Shown: piece after piece, positions 5,212-9,726 of the stretch
How the letters are laid out: each line of letters opens with the position of its first letter
How positions within the stretch are numbered: the stretch's first letter is position 1
Source: an uncultured Oxalobacter sp.
GTDB taxonomy: Bacteria; Pseudomonadota; Gammaproteobacteria; Burkholderiales; Burkholderiaceae_D
Assembly: GCA_937916185.1 (NCBI GenBank)
Contig: CALGGD010000073.1
Coordinates: 1-9,726, forward strand
DNA: 9,726 nucleotides
Direction of reading: 5' to 3'
The notes under the pieces: model-generated
Seen by the model: the letters and a program-made list of their open reading frames with translations, nothing else
Told to the model about the DNA's origin: nothing
The model's database searches: none
Program-made: the position numbers and the translations under genes

Positions 5212-6753
5212 ATGGAAAACGCACCGGAAACAGATTTCCTTGATCTGTATGAGCAGGCTGAGAACGGCAGTCCAGAAGCCCAGTATCAGTTGGGGCTCTG
5301 TTTCCTGAACGGTATCGGCATCCGCCGGGATGCCCGGCTTGCTGAAGTCTGGCTGCTTAAATCCGCATCTGCCAACCATACAGGTGCAATCCGTGACCTC
5401 CAATGGATACATGAGGCGGCATTGCTGGATATTGCACGGGTCAGCCAGTGGCTGGCAGTGCCAGCCGAACAGCCTGAACCTGCTGTCACGGAACCCATCC
5501 CAGAGCCAGTCCAGAAGCCGGAACCTGTCATTGCCCCCCTGCCTGCCCACCTGCTGGTTCCTGACTATACGCCATTCCCGCGTATCGACTATCAGCCAAG
5601 GCCGATGCAGCCAGGCGGCACTGCCTGTGGGACACAGTACCTGATCGAGGGGCATCCTGCTGTGCCGGAGGGACAGCCCATCGGTTATGTGCCAGAAGCC
5701 ACTTATACCGAACCCGTTCCACCTTATGTCCCTTTGGCTGGAATGGAAAACGCAGGGGGCATACCTGCCGGTACGGAATACCTGCTTTCCGCATCTGCAG
5801 CGCATGATACGATTGAAGACACCATCATCGACCATGAGAAACCAGGTGTCCTTGACCGCCTCATCATCGGGTTCAGGAACCAGCGGTTCCATAAGGTCTG
5901 TTCGATTCTTGGCGGTCTTCTCGTTTTCGTGATGGTGGTCGGTATCGGTCACTGCATCGGCCGTTTTGACCGTCTCATCGGCACGAACAGTGAAATGAAG
6001 GATGTCACCAAGGTCATCCACATCCATCAGGCGAAAAACAGGCAGGTCGGTGTTGGCCGTGACGACATCAACAGCATGGTCAAGGATCTGATGGACAGCA
6101 GCTATGGCCGTTTTGATGCCAAGCTCGGCTGCTGGTCATCCCGGAGTGGTGGGACTGAATTCTGCTTCAAGGTCAACCGGGTGGATGCTGTCAAGACAAA
6201 AGAAGGCGACCGTGTCTATGTGCTGGCGACAGGACGCATGGCAAGTGACAGCAATATCGCGGATGGCATTATCGGGATGTTTGTCCTTGAACCGCAGTTC
6301 GGTTCCAACTACACCACAGTAGCCAAGAATCCGTTTGTCACTGCGGGGAGCGGTGATGAACCGCCTGAAAACTGGCAGTTCGTCAGGCTTGGCAGGGATG
6401 ATGTCTGGGGATGGCAGGGAGAGATCGAGAACAACAGTCTGGGAGAAACAGATTCCGGTGTCATCCTGTTTACCCAGATTGAGGGGAACATCAAGAACAT
6501 CGGCTATATCCCGACTTCTTTTGAAATGCTTGACCTGGGGAATGTCAATGGCCATATCGCCAATGCCCGTCAGGCGATTGACCTGAAGGGAACCATCAAG
6601 ATTGAGGAATACGGGAATGGCATGTATCCAATCCGTCTGACTGTGGACGGTATGCGGAATGGTTCCCAGAAACAGGGAGAGAGTATCCAGATTACTTTCC
6701 GGAAAGATGTTGGCGAGTACGTTGTTCCGATGAGGAATCCGTTCACTTACTGA
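5212..6753 (+). CDS. Sel1-repeat bitopic membrane protein with Cys-pair outer domain
   Basis: A 513-residue protein with four parts. Residues 16-60 hold one Sel1-like repeat (SPEAQYQLGLCFLNGIGIRR, then AEVWLLKSA), a TPR-related helical pair used for protein contacts. Residues 83-180 are Pro/Glu-rich and probably extended. Residues 229-250 form one membrane helix (SILGGLLVFVMVVGIGHCIG). The C-terminal 260 residues, probably periplasmic, include GCW at 306-308 and a second Cys at 318, a possible disulfide, followed by beta-like sequence. ATG 5212 is chosen because the next ten residues align without gaps to the start of the paralogue at 6815. Its ribosome site is weak, and GTG 5197 with AGGA five bases upstream is a real alternative. 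Operon with 4818 and 6815. The architecture is clear; the function is unknown. Confidence 0.82.
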   Translation: MENAPETDFLDLYEQAENGSPEAQYQLGLCFLNGIGIRRDARLAEVWLLKSASANHTGAIRDLQWIHEAALLDIARVSQWLAVPAEQPEPAVTEPIPEPVQKPEPVIAPLPAHLLVPDYTPFPRIDYQPRPMQPGGTACGTQYLIEGHPAVPEGQPIGYVPEATYTEPVPPYVPLAGMENAGGIPAGTEYLLSASAAHDTIEDTIIDHEKPGVLDRLIIGFRNQRFHKVCSILGGLLVFVMVVGIGHCIGRFDRLIGTNSEMKDVTKVIHIHQAKNRQVGVGRDDINSMVKDLMDSSYGRFDAKLGCWSSRSGGTEFCFKVNRVDAVKTKEGDRVYVLATGRMASDSNIADGIIGMFVLEPQFGSNYTTVAKNPFVTAGSGDEPPENWQFVRLGRDDVWGWQGEIENNSLGETDSGVILFTQIEGNIKNIGYIPTSFEMLDLGNVNGHIANARQAIDLKGTIKIEEYGNGMYPIRLTVDGMRNGSQKQGESIQITFRKDVGEYVVPMRNPFTY

Positions 6754-6814
6754 CAGCTGGAAAAATATGGATAAAGACAGGAACAGCAGGCAAGAAAGAC
6801 CGGGTGGAGACAGC

Positions 6815-8131
6815 ATGGAAAAACAGACATTGGAACTGTATCGTCTTTACAGATTGGCGTCGCGGGGGGATGCGGATGCCCAATACCGGCTTGGTATGCG
6901 CTATCTCAATGGCATTGGGACGCCCCAGGATATCCGTCTGGCTTATATCTGGCTTGGCAAGGCGGCGGACAGGAACCATGAACAGGCAAGGCAGGATCTT
7001 GGGCATCTGAGGACGGCAGGTATTGAGAAGGCCGTGATTGCTGCGGGTATCCCGACAGACACCGGCATACCTGACAATGCTGTCCCTGCCCCGGCAGGGT
7101 ATGTCCAGCCTGAGGTGGAGAAACCAGCTGCATTTTCTCCAGGGACAGTCGGCAAGCCTGAACCTGTCCCATCAGCAGAAGCTGCTCCTGTCCAGACCCA
7201 GCCTGCTCCCCCGGTTCAACCGGGCCAGGTCAATCAGGAACCCGTTCCGGTCCAGCAGCCAGACCCGATGCCGGTTCCGGCAGCAGTATCCAAACCTTCT
7301 GCCAGGAAGCCGGCTCCTTTTTCCCGTCAGCGTGGCGGTACGGCGCATGATGATACCGGTGCAAGTCCTATGAAAAAAGTTTTCTGGGGTGTCGTTGTGC
7401 TGATCGCCATTGTTGTCGCCGGCTGGTTCTTCAAGGGCAGTTTCTGGGGATCTGGAAAAACGGTTGAAGAAAAGCCTGTCAGCAACAAGGCAGTCATCCT
7501 GACAGACAAGGATCAGAAGCAGATTGCACAGAAAGTCTTCGATAAGCATTATGGTGAAGGGACTTACAAGAATGGCTGTTGGATGACAGAAGATAATGCC
7601 TGCATGAAATTCAAGCAGGTCAATGCGGTTCCAATAAAAGGGTCAAGCCTCTACAACCTGTATGTCTATGCTTACAGCACCACTGGTCCTGGGCGCATTG
7701 ATGCCTATACGGTTGAAGTCGATGCCAACACACCGAATGAATTCCGTGTCCTGACCAGCAGTACCGGCACGATGGCGGAACCAAGTGATGGCAGGAAGAC
7801 CTGGAAATTTGCGAAAGGTGGCAGGAGCTGGTCTGTTGACAGCCTGAAAGAGCATGATGGAGTCCGCGATACCATCCGTTCCACTTATACCATTGTCGGT
7901 ACAGACATCCGTTCCAACCGTGTCCTGTTGAAGTCTGAGCCGGTTGTGACCGAGAATCCGGATGACAGCCAATCGGCAAATCCTGAAACAGCACAGGGTG
8001 ACCAGAAAGGTGCTGAAGGCGGGAAAGCGGATAAGAAACCGGAAGAATCAAAAACAAAGGATAATGACGGCAAAGGACGGAAAGACGATGTGGACAGGAT
8101 AGGGCAGAAAATCAGAAGCCTGAATCCATAA
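6815..8131 (+). CDS. Sel1-repeat bitopic membrane protein, paralogue of the preceding gene
   Basis: A 438-residue protein built like its neighbour. Residues 17-58 carry a Sel1-like repeat (GDADAQYRLGMRYLNGIGTP, then AYIWLGKAADRNHEQA). Residues 88-170 are rich in Pro, Val and Gln (PAPPVQPGQVNQEPVPVQQP). The membrane helix is about 189-206 (VFWGVVVLIAIVVAGWFF). The outer domain has GCW at 254-256 and a second Cys at 263, matching the motif in the first protein. Residues 376-430 are a charged Lys/Glu/Asp tail. ATG 6815 has a strong site (GGGTGGAG, five bases away). ATG 6767 is in frame and 13 bases after the previous stop, but its site is weaker and the extra 16 residues have no counterpart in the paralogue. 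The outer domains differ strongly beyond the Cys motif, so this is an old duplication. Confidence 0.82.
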   Translation: MEKQTLELYRLYRLASRGDADAQYRLGMRYLNGIGTPQDIRLAYIWLGKAADRNHEQARQDLGHLRTAGIEKAVIAAGIPTDTGIPDNAVPAPAGYVQPEVEKPAAFSPGTVGKPEPVPSAEAAPVQTQPAPPVQPGQVNQEPVPVQQPDPMPVPAAVSKPSARKPAPFSRQRGGTAHDDTGASPMKKVFWGVVVLIAIVVAGWFFKGSFWGSGKTVEEKPVSNKAVILTDKDQKQIAQKVFDKHYGEGTYKNGCWMTEDNACMKFKQVNAVPIKGSSLYNLYVYAYSTTGPGRIDAYTVEVDANTPNEFRVLTSSTGTMAEPSDGRKTWKFAKGGRSWSVDSLKEHDGVRDTIRSTYTIVGTDIRSNRVLLKSEPVVTENPDDSQSANPETAQGDQKGAEGGKADKKPEESKTKDNDGKGRKDDVDRIGQKIRSLNP

Positions 8132-8244
8132 CCTGTCGCTGATGGCAAAGGGATGGAAAGACTGATCTGGCAGTCTGTACCACCTGGATCAGCCTGTACC
8201 GTCAAGTGTCTTTTCCCGCTTTTCCCGATAGGCGTAACCTTGGT

Positions 8245-9189
8245 TTAATCTTCGGTTTTCCGTGGAGAAAAGACATCCGAAAAAGCACTGAAATTATCAT
8301 TTTTGCCAATGATGGCAAAAATGATTTTCCTGAACCGTCCCTTATAGGCGGGTTCTGACAGGATTTCCCGGAAGAGTTCTGCAATATGATGTGGTGGGTT
8401 CCTGAAGGCACCGCAGCCATGCGCACCCAAGACCAGTACCTCCATTGAATGGAGGGCGGCAATATTGAAGATGGTGCGGATTTTGTTTTTGACGGCAGGG
8501 ATCAATGCGTCGGCAATCCTGGTTTCCCCATACGGGTTCTTGATGGTATCTGGATGGTTTATGGCAGCCACTGCAATAAAATTGACTTTCCAGGGATTCT
8601 CAATAAAGGGGTATCCTTTTGCTTCTGTGTCGCGGAAGACGGTGACATCCGGGCTGAAGACCCCGCCGAAGTTGCGGTCCATGGGATACCGTTCTTCCCT
8701 TGGCTTGATGCCGAACTGAAGAGCGAAATCTGCAAACTGGTACAGTGACAGGAAATAATTGCTGCAACGGAAACAGTATTCCTCTTGAGCCCAGGAACCA
8801 TGATAGACACCACCGCCTGGAACTGACCGGTTTGCCATATTCAATACGGCGACATGGGATTCCCCCGCCCGTACCAGCTGTCCAGCGATTGACAGGCAGT
8901 CTTCATTTTTTACAGAAAGATCCGTGTCATAGGTTTTTTCCGGTGCAGCAAGATGGATTTCCTGCTGATAGAGCCGGGTTCCTTTCATGAGATTGCCGTC
9001 TGGAACCAGCAGGACTTTCTTTCCCGTCTTGGTTTCGTACCATTGCCTTTGGACAGCTTGGATTGTCGAGGCAAAGACTTTTTTGAGTGGCTGGTACTTA
9101 TAGGGCGATCTGGCGAAGTATTCCAACCATGATTCAGCATCCCAACGGGGACCGTAGTCCCTGAGATAAATGGTATCGACAACATCCAT
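8245..9189 (-). CDS. Poly(ADP-ribose) glycohydrolase-like protein (TIGR02452, macrodomain fold)
   Basis: A 314-residue member of the microbial-type PARG family (TIGR02452/DUF2263), which removes ADP-ribose polymers or related groups using a macrodomain fold. The signature GGG-x7-QEE is intact: G125-G127 and Q135-E136-E137 inside NMANRSVPGGGVYHGSWAQEE, where the last Glu is the expected catalytic acid. Other family blocks are FGGVFSPDVTVFRD (174-187), FIAVAAINHP (204-213) and VLGAHGCGAFRNPPHHIAELF (253-273). The N-terminal 60 residues are the usual helical extension. It has no signal peptide and is probably cytoplasmic. ATG 9189 follows AGGAGG at ten bases. No ADP-ribosyltransferase is seen in the window, so the substrate is unknown. 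An intrinsic terminator sits just upstream of the ribosome site, and a 13-bp perfect inverted repeat lies within the coding 3' end. Confidence 0.9.
   Translation of the reverse strand: MDVVDTIYLRDYGPRWDAESWLEYFARSPYKYQPLKKVFASTIQAVQRQWYETKTGKKVLLVPDGNLMKGTRLYQQEIHLAAPEKTYDTDLSVKNEDCLSIAGQLVRAGESHVAVLNMANRSVPGGGVYHGSWAQEEYCFRCSNYFLSLYQFADFALQFGIKPREERYPMDRNFGGVFSPDVTVFRDTEAKGYPFIENPWKVNFIAVAAINHPDTIKNPYGETRIADALIPAVKNKIRTIFNIAALHSMEVLVLGAHGCGAFRNPPHHIAELFREILSEPAYKGRFRKIIFAIIGKNDNFSAFSDVFSPRKTED
8296..8325. terminator. Perfect inverted repeat, possible terminator of the rightward operon
   Basis: ATCATTTTTGCCA (8296-8308) and TGGCAAAAATGAT (8313-8325) pair over 13 bp with a 4-nt loop. On the plus strand the stem is followed by TTTCC, so it could end transcripts from the Sel1 operon whose stop is at 8131; no better terminator lies between. 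It is inside the 3' coding part of the glycohydrolase gene. The stem is AT-rich and the T-run short, so function is uncertain. It may instead act in the minus-strand mRNA. Confidence 0.4.
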
Positions 9190-9211
9190 ATTGAAAAATC
9201 CTCCTGTTGAT

Positions 9212-9252
9212 AAAAAATCCTGGAGATAGGAAAAGGTGTCTTATCTCCAGGA
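9212..9252 (-). terminator. Rho-independent terminator or attenuator before the glycohydrolase gene
   Basis: TCCTGGAGATA (9218-9228) and TATCTCCAGGA (9242-9252) form an 11-bp perfect stem, extendable to 13 with one G-U pair, followed on the minus strand by six T (9217-9212). It lies 50 bases after the stop of the gene ending at 9303. Its T-run ends six bases before the AGGAGG (9205-9200) of the glycohydrolase gene, so no promoter fits between. It is either an attenuator in a shared or leader transcript, or a leaky terminator that lowers downstream expression. Confidence 0.8.
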
Positions 9253-9302
9253 ATAGCGCACTTCATTGATTGTTGATGCTGGCAGTGTCCTCTTTCCAGA
9301 AA

Positions 9303-9726
9303 TCAGGCCCAGTCATCCCAACCGTCTTCCTCCATATCCGGGAAAGCCCGGTCAAGGGCTTCATGGACAGCCTTGATGAGAGGTTCTGGCAGCTTGTCCA
9401 GTTCTGCCGTGACATGCTGGACCAGGGAACGTGTGGCGATGGAAGATGCAGGTCCAATCAACCATGCCGCCAGCAGGATCAAGGCGGTGTATGGGTCTGT
9501 CTGGGAATCAACCCCGCTGTTTTCCAGTACCTTAACCACTGTCACAGGCAGTCTGTCAACGATGTCAAGCAATGCGGCTTTGTCCTGCCAGTCAACCTGG
9601 TTCAATGCCTTGACAAAATCTTCTGGTGGCAGTCCGGTATCTGTTGCCGTTTCACAGGGAACAGCCATATCTGCCAGGAAACGCTCATCGGAGACGGACC
9701 GCATGATTGCAGCCCCTTTGGCAAAC
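9303..9726 (-). CDS. HEAT-like hypothetical protein, 5' end probably outside the window
   Basis: The frame is open from the right edge to a stop at 9303. An ATG at 9704 has AAAGGGG eight bases upstream and would give 133 residues. However, the residues spanning it (FAKGAAIMRSVSDERFLADM) resemble the 'AA...vsDe.fLa.iA' pattern of bacterial HEAT-like repeats, so I think the ATG is internal and the gene begins outside. The visible part is acidic, helical and without membrane segments (DKAALLDIVDRLPVTVVKVL, then LIKAVHEALDRAF), ending in an acidic tail with Trp (MEEDGWDDWA). It would be a protein-interaction scaffold. It precedes the glycohydrolase gene on the same strand, separated by 113 bases containing a terminator. 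Family assignment is tentative. Confidence 0.65.
   Translation of the reverse strand, partial: FAKGAAIMRSVSDERFLADMAVPCETATDTGLPPEDFVKALNQVDWQDKAALLDIVDRLPVTVVKVLENSGVDSQTDPYTALILLAAWLIGPASSIATRSLVQHVTAELDKLPEPLIKAVHEALDRAFPDMEEDGWDDWA

Noticed and set aside
5164..6027. Minus-strand frame of 287 codons opposite the first Sel1 gene
   Set aside because: It is a shadow: the plus strand encodes a clear Sel1 repeat, linker and membrane helix, while this frame has no recognisable domain.
6136..6816. Minus-strand frame of 226 codons opposite the end of the first Sel1 gene
   Set aside because: Shadow of the plus-strand gene, without a ribosome site or domain.
8159..8192. Short repeats AGACTG/CAGTCT and CTGATC/GATCAG as terminator of the Sel1 operon
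   Set aside because: Stems are only 6 bp and no T-run follows; they are also mutually exclusive.

Overview
The window looks like a chromosomal segment of a Gram-negative betaproteobacterium, probably Oxalobacter or another member of the Oxalobacteraceae. This is inferred from moderate GC in genes (near 50% by eye), NhaR-like LysR regulators, Sel1-repeat envelope proteins, clear Shine-Dalgarno sites and a consensus FNR/ANR box. No database search was possible. I see no insertion sequence, phage gene, tRNA, rRNA or CRISPR array.

Left part (1-3310): two paralogous LysR regulators of the NhaR type lie in the same orientation, the first cut by the window edge (1-885), the second complete (2408-3310, own promoter). 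Between them are a small membrane protein on the minus strand (1051-1305) and about 1.1 kb without a convincing gene. That gap holds what I consider the best candidate for something undescribed: a perfect FNR box inside a 24-bp palindrome (1811-1834) which, on the minus strand, sits about 41 bp upstream of a possible start point. A strong intrinsic terminator follows (1700-1729). Together they outline an anaerobically induced small RNA of about 83 nt with C/U-rich segments able to pair with Shine-Dalgarno sequences.

Middle (3331-8131): a conserved-looking hypothetical gene (minus, 3331-3771) diverges from a zinc-ribbon protein (3941-4672), with candidate promoters for both. Next is an apparent operon: a three-helix membrane protein (4818-5183) and two related proteins (5212-6753 and 6815-8131). 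The pair shares one order of parts: N-terminal Sel1 repeat, Pro-rich linker, one membrane helix, and an outer domain with a Gly-Cys-Trp...Cys motif. They may form an envelope complex; the function is unknown.

Right part (8245-9726, minus): a HEAT-like protein, probably entering from outside the window, followed by a TIGR02452/microbial-type poly(ADP-ribose) glycohydrolase (macrodomain fold) with an intact GGG-x7-QEE signature. A strong intrinsic terminator lies between them, its T-run ending only six bases before the hydrolase Shine-Dalgarno, which suggests attenuation or read-through control. A 13-bp perfect inverted repeat inside the 3' end of the hydrolase gene may terminate the opposing Sel1 operon.
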